A stretch of DNA of 64,000 nt, from NCBI GenBank assembly GCA_964425225.1, contig CAYRMD010000001.1, positions 62,001 to 126,000 on the forward strand. Reading direction: 5' to 3'. The notes below the pieces were generated by a model. That model saw only the letters and a list, made by a program, of their open reading frames with translations, was not told the DNA's origin and did not search any database. Position numbers and translations under genes: made by a program. This DNA comes from BPJU01 sp964425225 (GTDB taxonomy: Bacteria > Planctomycetota > Planctomycetia > Pirellulales > Pirellulaceae). Positions 1 to 10,201 of this stretch are shown one piece after another. The stretch's first letter is position 1, and each line of letters opens with the position of its first letter.

Positions 1-1
1 A

Positions 2-3000
2 AATGCGCCGCCGGCATTACGTGGTCCCGTTGCTGCCGATGACCATATCCACGGCGACGATCGCTTGCCGATTGATTTCGGTTACACGTTCATCAACACG
101 CATCGGGATGGCAATCGGATCAATATTCCGGGAGCGACGTCGGTCACCTCCACGTATTTTGTCGGACCTCCCAATACGCCACTTGCGCGCGTAATCGAAG
201 GAGCTCCGGGTGTCTTTGCCGGGGACGACACAACCAGCCCCACGATTCAGCCCAACTTCCGGATTCGGGCGCATTCCGGAATGACGCGCGATGAAGTAGC
301 TACTCAAATCCGACAAGCTCTGGCCGATGCTTACAATGGCGGGGATATGCGGTCCGTCAAACAGAAGTTCGATTACATTCGTTTGGTTGGCCACCAGGTA
401 AATTCCAATTTCTTGGGACCGTTAAGCGATAGCCTGGACGCGTTAGGTATCCAGAAATTTGGGGTAGCGGGGCGTTGGAATAACCACTGGCTGCCGGGGG
501 ATAGTACGTTCAATCCACTCACCGGCGCAGGAACCAACAATCCAGGCGGGCCCATTTTCCCCGACGGTACCGGGTTTGGATATTACGAGGCTAGCACGAC
601 GCTGGGAGGAGGCATCAGTCAGGCCTCGCCGGGAGCATTGCGTGCCCAGCGGAACAATTTCGAGGGTGCCTATATCGACGATATCATCATTGGGTTTGCT
701 GAGCGCGGGGAGATGGTCACCGGCACAACCACTGCTGCGCAGTCGTTGCCCAATAGCGGCATGATGGTCAATCCGCAATTACCTGATGGCCAGATTTTCG
801 ACGGTCCCTATCAGTTGGAAATCCGCCGCGGTGCTGACTTTGGCCTCTCCGTCTTTCCGCCACACGATCCAGCAGTTCAGTTTCCGGAGTTTGCGCTTTA
901 TCGGACATTCGATACCAATGCGCGACTGGCGCACACGACGTCGCTTGTCATTCCACCCGGTTGGCAGTTAAGGGATCGTCAAACATTCACATTGAGCGAC
1001 GGTGTCAACACGCTCACGTTCGAATATGACGATTTGGACTTGGGCAATGGCGTAGCGGCTGGGCATGTTCAGGTAGGCTTCCGCGATTTTGAAGCCGACC
1101 ATGTGATCGCCGCGCGCGTACGTGATGTGATCAATGGACCCGATGTACAGGGAGTCTTGAAGATCACGGCCGCGCTAAGTGACGGTACGGTTACAGGCTC
1201 GGGCAGCACCAGCAATATCGTAAACCTTTTTGGCAATGTAGTCGGGCAATTACCCGCCAATCAGGGCCCGCAGGATTACTCGGCTTACGATTTTGGTGAC
1301 GTGCAAACGTTCGTACACGGTGTAGTCCAACAGCGCCGTGTTGTAAATGGTCGCGAAGTGTTGCAAACGGTCGAGCACGGCTTTGTCGGCGACCAGAACG
1401 TTTTCCGAGATCAAGGTCAGATCCTGGTCCATTCGAATATCCTCCGTAACTCGCAAACCGTTGCCGTCCGTGTGGACGCAGGGGCGCGCGAGTCGATCTT
1501 TAACTTCCCTGGGGCTGCGACCAATAACAATCCGCATCCAGGTCCGGTGCGGAATTTCTCTGAGCTCAATACGCAGCGCTGGACGCCCGGCGTCACGCTC
1601 GCCAACAATCTGCTGTTCGGCAACCTCCAAGGTGGTATTTCCATCACGGGTGACCCGCTGACCGGCCAACTACAACTGGCACCTATTCCGTTCGCGCGGG
1701 TGGTAAATAACACCTTACATGGGCTGGGCGCGAACCAGAACGATGTAGGAATCCAGGTAACGACGAACGCCAGCCCCACCTTGCTAAACAACATCGTGTC
1801 GAATTTTACGACGGGTATTTTCGTTGACACAACTTCGGCAAGTACGGTTATTAGTGGAACCCTTTACAAGGACAATGTGACGCCGGCAAATACGCCGGTC
1901 GGAGTGGGCGATTTTGCAATCAACCTCGATCTACCCACCGAACCGAATAAGAGCCTGTTCGTAGACCCGTCGTTCAATGTGTTTTACCTGGCGGCCGGTT
2001 CACGGGCGATCGACAGTTCGGTTGCCTCGGTCAACGACCGGTCGGAACTCGTGCGCGTGCGCAATCCGCTGGGTATTCCGCCATCGCCCATTCTGGCTCC
2101 GGACCGTGATCTGACCGGGCAATTGCGGGTGGATGATCCGACAATCTCGACACCATCGGGTCAGGGCGAGAATACGTTTAAAGATCGCGGTGCGCTGGAC
2201 CGCTCGGACTTGGATGGTCCGACAGCATTATTGATTTTACCCCTGGACAACGATGCGTTACGGTTGGATGTCGATCCAACGGTGACAGTGGTGCATCGTC
2301 CAACGGGTATCTTCTCTCGGTTCGAGATTCAGTTAAATGACGGGCGAGGTGGCCCCAGTCAGGTCGACGGTATCGGTGTGGATCCGCGCACAGTTTTGGT
2401 GAATCAACCTAGTCCGTTGCCCGAGAGCATCACCATCACGCGCAATGGAGAGTTTTTGCGTCCGGGCATCGATTACGTGGCCAGTTACAATGCCACGAGC
2501 CGCATCATTCGGTTAACTCCGCTGACGGGCATTTGGCCGCCAGACAGTGTTTATGTAATTACGCTCAACAACCGAGATCGGCACGTATTGGTGGCTCCGG
2601 ATGGCGTGTCGGTCAGCGACGGGGATCAGTTCGATATTACCGACCGCCAGGGTGTGAACGTTGTGTTCGAATATGACAGCGGCTACACGATTCAGATTCC
2701 CAAGACACTCTCCGTCCAGGTGCCGGCCGCAGGTGGTGGCCTAGGAGGGATAACGGATGGATCGACGTTCAGTATCACGCGAAGTGGATTGACCACCACC
2801 TTCGAATTCGACAGTAATAATACGCTCTTAAATCCGGCGAACGTGCGTGTGCCTTTCTCGGTAACCGATACAGCCGATCAAATCGCCACGACGATTGCCA
2901 ATGTTGTCCGCAATGCGGGGCTGGGCTTGTCGCCGAAGACGTTAGGTGGCGGAGTGGTGCACATCGGAGGTACTCCGGCCCATTCGCTGGATGTCGGTAC

Positions 3001-6000
3001 GACACGGCTGGTCAAAGATGGTAGTCCCGATGCGGTGGTCGATGGTGAGACCTTTACGATAACCCGGCCCAATTTCCCACTACTGCGTTTCGAATTCGAT
3101 TTAGATCCGGCTGGTGATGTGCAACCTGGCAATATCCGCGTACCCTTCAAGCTATCCGATTCCCACGACGATATTGCCAACACGCTCGTCGAAATAATTC
3201 GCAATGCCGGACTAGGACTCAATCCGATCAGCCTTGGTGGCGGACGCGTTCACGTCGGTGGCACGGATCATGTGATCGACACGACCGGCAGCAAGCTTGT
3301 GACGTCAGGTTTGCCGGGGGTTACGCCTAACTTGCGATTGCTCGTCCCGATTCAGGGTGGCGGACCGGGTGGCATCAGCGATGGACAAAGCTTCTTTATC
3401 ACCGATGGTACCCGAACAGTGGTCTTTGAATTCGATGACAACGGTACCACGGTGGCCGGTAATACGATTATCAGTATCAACCCCGGTGGTGTTCCGAGCA
3501 CCCAGGATGAAATTGCCAACCTCATCGTAACGGCACTTGCCGGTTCCGGCCTCGGGTTGAATCCGGTCAACTTGGGCAACGGTGTGGTAAGTGTCGGTGG
3601 TCAAGCCAAGCATCGTGTGGATGTCACCAGCAGCACCCTGTTGGTGACCGGTGTTCCGGGTGGGGCTGTTCCCGTGCGGTTTATCCCTGCTCCGAGTTTC
3701 ACCGGGTCCGACATGGCGTTGGCCATATTGCGGGCGATTAACTCGAGCAGTCTTTCGGGTGTCCAAGCGGCCGTGCGGGGGGGTAACACGCTGTTTGTCG
3801 AGGGTATTGATCCAAATGGACCGAACATCAACGACATCACGAATTTCTTCCTGGTAGGCATTAAGGATTTTGCCCTCAATAACCTGCAACCGAACCAAAA
3901 TTCGCAAGAAACCCGCTTCTTGATCCTTCTGGGCAACAATCGCCTCGACTATGGCGATGCACCCAACCGGTCGATTGAATTTCCAGCCGGTTCAGGAACA
4001 TTCCCGTTCCGATATCCGACAACAGCCGCGGACAACGGTGCACGTCACGTGATTTTCGCGAACAATCCGCTGTTTTTGGGCCGGCGAGTGGACGCCGATC
4101 GTGATGGGCAACCGGCTCATCCAGGTACTCCGAGCGGCAACGACTTGGTCGGGGATGATCAAGGTGGCAACGGTCTAGTGCTTGACCTCTCAGGAAGTCC
4201 CGCGCTTTCGGCCACGGCAGGTACGACACCGTTAGTGTTGACCGTTCCGGAAACGTTTTTCATCCAGGTTCCGGACTTAGGTGGAGCAGCGTTGACGGAC
4301 GGAGAGCGTTTCGTAATCGGCGACGGGCTGCAAACGGCCACCTTCGAACTGGATAGTGACGGTGCGCTAAGCAATCCGGGACATCACCGTATATCGTTCA
4401 GTCCTGGCTCGACTGCCAATGATATTGCTCAGGCCATTGTCGATGCCATCAACAGCACGACCCTCGGCTTAACTCCGGTCAACCTGGGTGCGGGCCGCGT
4501 GCATCTGGGGAGCCGCGCAAACCACACCTTAGATGGCAGTGCTGCGCCGAACCTGGTGGTTGGCGGAGTGGCCGGAACCGTGGTGGACGGTAACACGTTT
4601 ACGATCACGAACGGCTCGACCGTCTTTACTTTCGAGTTCGACGACAATTTGCAGACCACGCCTGGAAACCGCGTTATCCCCATCGATACGCGTTTGACGC
4701 ACAATCAGCTCGCGGTACGAATACGGGACGCCATTTTCGCCGCCAACGTGGGTATTACTCCGGTATTCGAGGGCAATGGGCGAATCGATCTCGACGGGGA
4801 CGACGAAGATGGTGTGCGGTTCGAGGGTGCATTTAATGCCTTCCTCGATACACCCATCGTGGTAACAGCGTCGGCCGCCGGGTTGCTGGATGCTTGGGTT
4901 GACTTTAATCGCGATGGTGATTGGGACGATCCGGGCGAGAAGATCTTTAACAGCGTATCTCTGGTGGCGGGCGAGAACCTGCTATTTACTCGCACACCTT
5001 CCACGGCGGTACCCGGATTTACTTTTGCTCGATTCCGATTCAGCAGTTTAGGAGGTCTAGCGCCCACGGGTTTGGCGGAAGCCGGAGAAGTCGAAGACTA
5101 CATGATCGAAATTCGCCCTGGGACACCTCCTGTAGCGGTCAATGATCCGCCAACACCTGGCCTATATGCCACCGACGAGGATACACGGCTCGTTGTCTCA
5201 ACACCTCCGGGTGTGTTAGGGAATGACTCGGATCCAGATGGCGATCCGCTAACGGTGTTCAATCCTGGAGTCATTTTGAGCGCTAAAGGGGCGCGGGTGA
5301 CACTCAACGCCGATGGTACTTTCGAATATGATCCGACCGTGTCGACGGCCTTAGAGTTGCAACGGTTGGTTCAGAACGGCGCCACCGATGATACGTTTAC
5401 GTACCGAGCGTTCGACGGATTTTTGTTCTCGAATTTAGGTACGGTTACGGTACGCGTTACCGGTATCAACGACCCACCGACTACCCGTCAAGTGACGCTC
5501 TCACTGTTCGAAGACGACTTGCCGGCCACGAGGCAATTCTTGGGGGACGATGTGGATGATGATGACGGTCCTACAACCCTGTCATATACGATCGTGGCTG
5601 CATCTGGGCCGGCCGAAGGCAGCGTCAGCAATAACGGCAACGGAACCTTCACGTTCGATCCGCTGCGCAATGTGGCGTTCCAAGATTTGGCAGTCGGCCA
5701 GCAGCGAGACGTCACATTCCAGTACTTTGCAACGGACCGCCATGATGCCACCAGCAATGTGTCGCTGGTGCGTATAACCGTTACAGGTGTAAATGACAAT
5801 CCCGTCGCGCTCAATATGCTCGTATCGGCAACCGAAGATGGAGGTCCGGTTACGGTGCCCTTCAACGGGGATGACGTGGACAGTGATGACGATCAGGCCA
5901 CGTTACAGTACTTCATTTTCGGTGTGCCAAGCGAAGGAACTCTGGTCAATAACGGCAACGGAACGCTGACGTTCGATCCGGGAGCTGGGTTCCAGAACCT

Positions 6001-7912
6001 GGGGGCGGGGGAAACGCGCGATATTATCCTCTTCTACACGGCTACGGATCGCCACGGTGCGAACAGCAATTTAGGGACCATTACCATTCGTGTGACCGGC
6101 GTGAATGATCCGCCGATCGCGGTCAACGATCCCACGACTCAGAGCGGCTACACCACAAATGAAGACGCGGTACTTTCGATCAATAATCCAGCCGGAGGTG
6201 TTCTGGTCAACGATCGCGATCCGGATCTGAACGATGTGCTCGTGATCTCCGGTGCCCCGGTAACAACCACCAGCGCCAACGGGGCGCAAGTGACTATCCA
6301 TGCCAACGGCACGTTTGTTTACGATCCGCGTACGGCTCCCAATGCCCAACGATTGAATTTAGGTCAGTCACTCAACGACACATTTACCTACACCGTTACC
6401 GACAACAACGGTGGTACAGCAGTCGGAACGGTTACCATTTCGGTGTCGGGCCGCAATGACCGCCCCGTGGCCAATCCGGTGCTTGTTCTTGCCGAAGAGG
6501 ATGGGCCACCCGTTGTAGCTAGTTTTGCAGGTGATGACGTCGATGACGAAGATGGTCCGACAACGCTTATTTATGCCTTCGTACCTGCCAGTGGTCCGGC
6601 TGAAGGAACGGTGACCAACAACGGAAACGGAACGTTCACATTCAATCCGGGAGGTGGGTTCCAAGATCTGCGTCCCGGCCAGACGCGTGACGTGTTAGTA
6701 CAGTACACGGCTTCCGACCGCCGCGGATCGGTTAGTCAGCCGGGGACCATTACGATCCGAGTCAGCGGTAAGAACGACCCACCGATAGCGTTCGACGACT
6801 TGAACGGCATTAACCGGGCCAATTCTTCGGTCGTAATCCCGGTTCTCAGTAACGATACAGATCCGGATGGTAGCCCGTTTGACTTGTCGTCCGTAACGAT
6901 TGTCAATCCGCCGAGCAGCGGCACGGTAACGGTTAATGCAGATGGAACGGTAACGTACCAGTCGTCTCCTGGATTCTTAGGAGTAGATACGTTCCAGTAT
7001 AAGTTCCGTGATTTGGAAGGTGCAGCTTCCCTTGAATCGAACGTAGCTACCGTACGAGTGACCACTACGGTATTTCCGGTAGCGGGTAATCTTGTACTGC
7101 GCACAGTCGAAGGTGTGCCGGTAGTGGCTGACGTCGTGGCCGCTTCGTCAGACTCCGATGGGTTTATCAATCCGGCAACCGTGAAGGTCGTTCAGGCTCC
7201 TGCCAACGGTACCACTACCGTTGACCCGACGACCGGACGCATTACCTACACACCAAATCTTGGGTTTATCGGCACGGACTTTTTCCTGTATACGGTTACG
7301 GACAATGTGGGAGCCGAATCGGCGGCCGGTCGCGTGGATATTATTGTGGATATCAATGCTACGCCGTTCCGCAATCCTCGAAATAACCTGGATGTAAACG
7401 CGGATGGACGCGTGACGGCGTTCGACGCCCTGCTGGTGATTCGCTTCCTGCAGATCCATGGTTCGCGGGCTCCGTTCGGCCCAGTGCCTCCGTATCTGGA
7501 CACTGTACCGATCGATAACTTCATCAACACCATGGATGCCCTGGCGGTGATCCAGTTCCTGAACCGGCGCGCTGGCGGTGGAGAAGGCGAAGCTCCAGTA
7601 TCCACCACCAGCTCACCGGTGGTGCTGGATCCAAACCAATTCGTTATCAGTACGAACTCCGTGACTTCCGACGGGGCGCTTGTGCTGCCAGAAACAAATG
7701 GCCGCCGCGCAGCGGTTGAGCTTTCGCAGCAGCCAGCGGTCCCCGTAGCCTCGCGTTCCGTTAGTTCCGACCTTTGGGCCGGCCACGAGGAGTGGTTCGA
7801 GGACTTGGCGCGCGATACAGCTAAGAGCCGCTCGGCCCGCCAGAAAGGTGAAGGCCAGTTAGTCGATACAGCATTACTCGAGTTGTTGTACGGTTCGGAT
7901 TACTTCGCCTAA
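2..7912 (+). CDS. Giant secreted cadherin-like protein with dockerin domain (5' end outside window)
   Basis: The frame is open to the left edge, so the true start lies upstream; 2636 residues are visible. The first ~700 residues look like a parallel beta-helix/surface-protein region. A ~95-residue module (DG-x-TF-x-I, FEFD, then AGLGL-x-P and GGGRVHVGG) occurs about seven times at nt ~970, 2600 (short), 2755, 3037, 3370, 4296 and 4580. Nt ~3945-5115 resembles a GEVED domain (starts YGDAP, has DFNRDGDWDDPGE and GEVEDYMIEI). About seven cadherin/VCBS-like repeats follow (AVNDPP, DEDT, NDSDPDGDPL, NGNGTFTFDP, VTGVNDPP) at nt 5120-7360. A dockerin type I pair (DVNADGRVTAFDAL and a second FINTMDALAVIQFLN copy) sits at nt ~7380-7570. 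It probably acts outside the cell in adhesion or complex assembly through calcium-binding repeats. That role is inferred from family knowledge. Confidence 0.85.
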   Translation, partial: NAPPALRGPVAADDHIHGDDRLPIDFGYTFINTHRDGNRINIPGATSVTSTYFVGPPNTPLARVIEGAPGVFAGDDTTSPTIQPNFRIRAHSGMTRDEVATQIRQALADAYNGGDMRSVKQKFDYIRLVGHQVNSNFLGPLSDSLDALGIQKFGVAGRWNNHWLPGDSTFNPLTGAGTNNPGGPIFPDGTGFGYYEASTTLGGGISQASPGALRAQRNNFEGAYIDDIIIGFAERGEMVTGTTTAAQSLPNSGMMVNPQLPDGQIFDGPYQLEIRRGADFGLSVFPPHDPAVQFPEFALYRTFDTNARLAHTTSLVIPPGWQLRDRQTFTLSDGVNTLTFEYDDLDLGNGVAAGHVQVGFRDFEADHVIAARVRDVINGPDVQGVLKITAALSDGTVTGSGSTSNIVNLFGNVVGQLPANQGPQDYSAYDFGDVQTFVHGVVQQRRVVNGREVLQTVEHGFVGDQNVFRDQGQILVHSNILRNSQTVAVRVDAGARESIFNFPGAATNNNPHPGPVRNFSELNTQRWTPGVTLANNLLFGNLQGGISITGDPLTGQLQLAPIPFARVVNNTLHGLGANQNDVGIQVTTNASPTLLNNIVSNFTTGIFVDTTSASTVISGTLYKDNVTPANTPVGVGDFAINLDLPTEPNKSLFVDPSFNVFYLAAGSRAIDSSVASVNDRSELVRVRNPLGIPPSPILAPDRDLTGQLRVDDPTISTPSGQGENTFKDRGALDRSDLDGPTALLILPLDNDALRLDVDPTVTVVHRPTGIFSRFEIQLNDGRGGPSQVDGIGVDPRTVLVNQPSPLPESITITRNGEFLRPGIDYVASYNATSRIIRLTPLTGIWPPDSVYVITLNNRDRHVLVAPDGVSVSDGDQFDITDRQGVNVVFEYDSGYTIQIPKTLSVQVPAAGGGLGGITDGSTFSITRSGLTTTFEFDSNNTLLNPANVRVPFSVTDTADQIATTIANVVRNAGLGLSPKTLGGGVVHIGGTPAHSLDVGTTRLVKDGSPDAVVDGETFTITRPNFPLLRFEFDLDPAGDVQPGNIRVPFKLSDSHDDIANTLVEIIRNAGLGLNPISLGGGRVHVGGTDHVIDTTGSKLVTSGLPGVTPNLRLLVPIQGGGPGGISDGQSFFITDGTRTVVFEFDDNGTTVAGNTIISINPGGVPSTQDEIANLIVTALAGSGLGLNPVNLGNGVVSVGGQAKHRVDVTSSTLLVTGVPGGAVPVRFIPAPSFTGSDMALAILRAINSSSLSGVQAAVRGGNTLFVEGIDPNGPNINDITNFFLVGIKDFALNNLQPNQNSQETRFLILLGNNRLDYGDAPNRSIEFPAGSGTFPFRYPTTAADNGARHVIFANNPLFLGRRVDADRDGQPAHPGTPSGNDLVGDDQGGNGLVLDLSGSPALSATAGTTPLVLTVPETFFIQVPDLGGAALTDGERFVIGDGLQTATFELDSDGALSNPGHHRISFSPGSTANDIAQAIVDAINSTTLGLTPVNLGAGRVHLGSRANHTLDGSAAPNLVVGGVAGTVVDGNTFTITNGSTVFTFEFDDNLQTTPGNRVIPIDTRLTHNQLAVRIRDAIFAANVGITPVFEGNGRIDLDGDDEDGVRFEGAFNAFLDTPIVVTASAAGLLDAWVDFNRDGDWDDPGEKIFNSVSLVAGENLLFTRTPSTAVPGFTFARFRFSSLGGLAPTGLAEAGEVEDYMIEIRPGTPPVAVNDPPTPGLYATDEDTRLVVSTPPGVLGNDSDPDGDPLTVFNPGVILSAKGARVTLNADGTFEYDPTVSTALELQRLVQNGATDDTFTYRAFDGFLFSNLGTVTVRVTGINDPPTTRQVTLSLFEDDLPATRQFLGDDVDDDDGPTTLSYTIVAASGPAEGSVSNNGNGTFTFDPLRNVAFQDLAVGQQRDVTFQYFATDRHDATSNVSLVRITVTGVNDNPVALNMLVSATEDGGPVTVPFNGDDVDSDDDQATLQYFIFGVPSEGTLVNNGNGTLTFDPGAGFQNLGAGETRDIILFYTATDRHGANSNLGTITIRVTGVNDPPIAVNDPTTQSGYTTNEDAVLSINNPAGGVLVNDRDPDLNDVLVISGAPVTTTSANGAQVTIHANGTFVYDPRTAPNAQRLNLGQSLNDTFTYTVTDNNGGTAVGTVTISVSGRNDRPVANPVLVLAEEDGPPVVASFAGDDVDDEDGPTTLIYAFVPASGPAEGTVTNNGNGTFTFNPGGGFQDLRPGQTRDVLVQYTASDRRGSVSQPGTITIRVSGKNDPPIAFDDLNGINRANSSVVIPVLSNDTDPDGSPFDLSSVTIVNPPSSGTVTVNADGTVTYQSSPGFLGVDTFQYKFRDLEGAASLESNVATVRVTTTVFPVAGNLVLRTVEGVPVVADVVAASSDSDGFINPATVKVVQAPANGTTTVDPTTGRITYTPNLGFIGTDFFLYTVTDNVGAESAAGRVDIIVDINATPFRNPRNNLDVNADGRVTAFDALLVIRFLQIHGSRAPFGPVPPYLDTVPIDNFINTMDALAVIQFLNRRAGGGEGEAPVSTTSSPVVLDPNQFVISTNSVTSDGALVLPETNGRRAAVELSQQPAVPVASRSVSSDLWAGHEEWFEDLARDTAKSRSARQKGEGQLVDTALLELLYGSDYFA

Positions 7913-8688
7913 CCGCGACTTTGGGAGAATGTGTGGCGGAGCCCACGTCTAAGTATTGCGCAAAGTTTCAGTATTCCCTTGAGCGGGGATGAATCTCGTG
8001 CAAAGGCGGAGCGGCGCACGAACGGTCGTTAAAAAGGATATACGCGCGGCGGATTGGCTTCGTGCTCAGCTATGTTGTTTGCGTAGTAAGTCGGTTTATG
8101 CGGCTCGTTGCGTTTTCTGGTGTGCGAGAAAGGTTAACTACCTAAGGGCTGCGACTTAATGGTCGCGGCAAAGGGTCTTGGCTGGCCTTTGCTCCATTTT
8201 GTCGCCTCTTGGGTTTCGTCTTCTTCATTCGCCTCTGAGCTTTTGCCCCGTTGCATAAGCGGATTTTCAAGCCTGAAGCTGAGGAATTGCCAAAAGTCCA
8301 GCTAACTCCGGCTGAGCAGCGTAAGCGTCTCATTTTGCAGTTAGGACGTGGCTGTAACCGAACTGGCCGTTAACTCCGTTCACCCTATCGTTGCCGAAGA
8401 TGGATAGCTTTCCAGGGGCGCGACGGTCACGAAGCGGCACGCAACGGAGCCGCGACCGTTAGGGAGTGGCATTTCAACGGCCTGCGACCGTAGCGGAGCG
8501 CCAACCACTAACACCCTATCGGCGCCGGCGAAACGCAAATAAATCCCGACGACCGCATGTTCCGACTGGTAATCAAATTCTTGACGACCGAACGTAACAA
8601 AGCGTCGGCGAACGTTCGAGCAAAACGTCGGTTGCCTGCAGTAACGGTTCTCGTTGTTTCGTCGCGACGGGTCGTACGTGCCGCTCGC
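7913..8688. other. Intergenic region with degraded dispersed repeats
   Basis: No convincing gene is seen here between the giant protein and the Rrf2 regulator. The stretch holds copies of the GCCGCGACCGT repeat family (8414-8509) and a run around 8150-8260 that translates into short basic nonsense peptides on both strands. No clear T-tailed terminator was found after 7912. Confidence 0.5.
8414..8509 (+). repeat. Dispersed repeat family A (GCCGCGACCGT type), three degenerate units
   Basis: Three imperfect units follow one another: GCGCGACGGTCACGAAGCGG, GAGCCGCGACCGTTAGGGAG and TGCGACCGTAGCGGAGCG. The same core recurs at 12640-12694, 55188-55219 and, inverted, at 62854-62912. Every copy is intergenic. 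Confidence 0.7.
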
Positions 8689-9195
8689 TTACGCTCGCGG
8701 CTTGCCTCGGCTGAACCGGCGGTCCGAGCCGGCAGACAAGTTGGTGCAGCCGGTTGTGGCTTTGCTTGAGCACAACGGCGGTTCGGGGCGATTGGCAACT
8801 AACTCCGAGAGCCGGACTCGAGCAAACGCCTGCTCGACAGCCGCTACGGCCGCGTCCAATTCTTGGTGCAAGCGACACAACTGTCCGCGATGCCGATCCA
8901 GACCAAGCGGACAGGAGCGAATACGTTCCACGGCGCCTACTGCTCGTACCACATCCAGCAAGGCAATCTCGTGTGGAGGGCGCGTCAAATGATACCCTCC
9001 CCCCGGACCAGCTCGTGACTCGACCAAACCGGCCCGTCCTAACGCTTGGAGCACCTTGTACAGATAGCGCGGCGGAACTCGAGTAGCTTCGGCCAGTGAC
9101 TGGTGCGTCATACGCGCGGAGCTGTTCATAGCCAGCCGCACCGCCACGCGCAAGGCATACTCGACCGTCTGCGGGATGAGGACGATCTTTTCCAT
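8689..9195 (-). CDS. Rrf2-family transcriptional regulator, NsrR/IscR-like
   Basis: This 168-residue protein has the Rrf2 winged-helix layout: an N-terminal helix (IPQTVEYALRVAVRLA), an H-T-H at ~31-60 (QSLAEATRVPPRYLYKVLQALGRAG) and the family wing GPGGGYHL at ~63-70. Rrf2 members such as IscR and NsrR carry an Fe-S cluster on three cysteines in the 90-110 region. Here C95 and C107 are present but an obvious third ligand between them is not, so cluster binding is uncertain. The gene is divergent from the RIC/NnrS genes across a 125-bp gap with perfect palindromes, which suggests it controls them and itself in response to nitric oxide or iron-sulfur damage. ATG at 9195 is supported by an AGGG-type ribosome site just upstream. 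Confidence 0.85.
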   Translation of the reverse strand: MEKIVLIPQTVEYALRVAVRLAMNSSARMTHQSLAEATRVPPRYLYKVLQALGRAGLVESRAGPGGGYHLTRPPHEIALLDVVRAVGAVERIRSCPLGLDRHRGQLCRLHQELDAAVAAVEQAFARVRLSELVANRPEPPLCSSKATTGCTNLSAGSDRRFSRGKPRA

Positions 9196-9214
9196 ATCCC
9201 TATTCTACCCCTTG

Positions 9215-9226
9215 AAATCCGGATTT
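9215..9226. promoter_or_regulatory. Perfect 12-bp palindrome AAATCCGGATTT
   Basis: It lies 20 bp in front of the Rrf2 regulator start, in the divergent promoter region. It is a candidate half of a double operator, possibly for autoregulation. The assignment rests only on symmetry and position. Confidence 0.35.
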
Positions 9227-9241
9227 GAAAGGCGGAAAATA

Positions 9242-9257
9242 TATACCTAGAGGTATA
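9242..9257. promoter_or_regulatory. Palindrome TATACCTAGAGGTATA, candidate Rrf2 operator
   Basis: Two perfect 7-bp arms (TATACCT / AGGTATA) are separated by AG. The site sits 64 bp upstream of the RIC start and 47 bp from the Rrf2 start. Rrf2 proteins bind as dimers to AT-rich inverted repeats of about this size, so this is the best operator candidate in the locus. Confidence 0.55.
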
Positions 9258-9320
9258 GAATTAGTCGCTACTTGCGTCACCTAAAGAACAACCATTTCTT
9301 CGAGTACAGGAGATGTCGCA

Positions 9321-10043
9321 ATGAAAACGATTGAAGCCCGCATGAGTGTCGGTCGCATTGTCGCAGAAATCCCACAAGCCGCTGCCATCTTTGAGGAGGC
9401 TGGCATCGATTATTGCTGCCACGGCGCCCAAGTCTTAGAAGAAGCGTGCCGCGAACGAGGACTGGATTTGCGTAAGATGCTCGAAGCGATTCACGAAGCC
9501 CAACAGAGCTCGACTTCCGATACCAGCCAGGCAGATCGATTCAACGAGTTGTCGCTCAGCCAAATGTGCGACCACATCGAGGCTACCCATCACCAGTATT
9601 TGAAACAGGAGTTACCTCGGCTGGATGGGTTGATCCAGAAAGTGGTCGAAGTACATGCTGCTCAACATCCGGAGCTGTTGGAGGCGCAGCGGGTATTTCG
9701 TGAGCTTCGGCAAGAGCTGGAGCCGCACATGTTCAAAGAGGAGCGGATTTTGTTTCCCTCGATTCGACTTCTGGAACGCAGTGCCGTGCGTCCTTTTTTT
9801 CCATTTGGTACGCTGGCCAATCCGATCGGGGTGATGGTTCACGAGCACGACGTGACAGCAACTGCCTTAGCGAAGCTCGAGCAGCTTACTTCCCATTACA
9901 CGGCGCCAGCGGATGCGTGCGAAAGTTATCGCGCGCTGTATGGGGCTTTTCGGCGATTGGCGGCTGACCTTCGCCAACATATGCACAAGGAGAACAACAT
10001 ACTCTTCCCGGCGGCGCAAGAGCGTGAGGCGTCACTCCAGTGA
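9321..10043 (+). CDS. RIC/ScdA-type di-iron protein (iron-sulfur cluster repair)
   Basis: This 240-residue cytoplasmic protein matches the repair-of-iron-centres family (YtfE/ScdA), which restores Fe-S clusters damaged by nitric oxide or peroxide and can release iron from its di-iron site. Residues 1-57 form the ScdA N-terminal domain (DUF542) with the signature GIDYCCHG (C32, C33, H34). Residues ~80-232 form a hemerythrin-like four-helix domain. Its likely iron ligands are H85, H90/H91, H136 with E140 (HMFKEE), H174/H176 (VMVHEHD) and H220 with E224 (HMHKEN). Length is normal for the family. AGGAG lies 8 bp before the ATG. The NnrS gene follows after 158 bp on the same strand, and an Rrf2 regulator faces it. 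Confidence 0.92.
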   Translation: MKTIEARMSVGRIVAEIPQAAAIFEEAGIDYCCHGAQVLEEACRERGLDLRKMLEAIHEAQQSSTSDTSQADRFNELSLSQMCDHIEATHHQYLKQELPRLDGLIQKVVEVHAAQHPELLEAQRVFRELRQELEPHMFKEERILFPSIRLLERSAVRPFFPFGTLANPIGVMVHEHDVTATALAKLEQLTSHYTAPADACESYRALYGAFRRLAADLRQHMHKENNILFPAAQEREASLQ

Positions 10044-10201
10044 CGTTTAGCAGTGCTGCCGCACCGGTTTGCGCGCCGGTTGCCGAATAAGGAACCACCC
10101 CCCCGGAGACGACGCTAACGAGGGCCAGAATTCTGTATAGCTGAAGGCGGTTATCTGGCGTATTTAGTCGCGGCGTGGTGGTAAAACCAGTAGGAGCCTT
10201 T

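Noticed and set aside
8142..8333. 63-codon basic ORF on the minus strand
   Set aside because: It is a low-complexity translation of a degraded CGCAAAGGCGC-type repeat.
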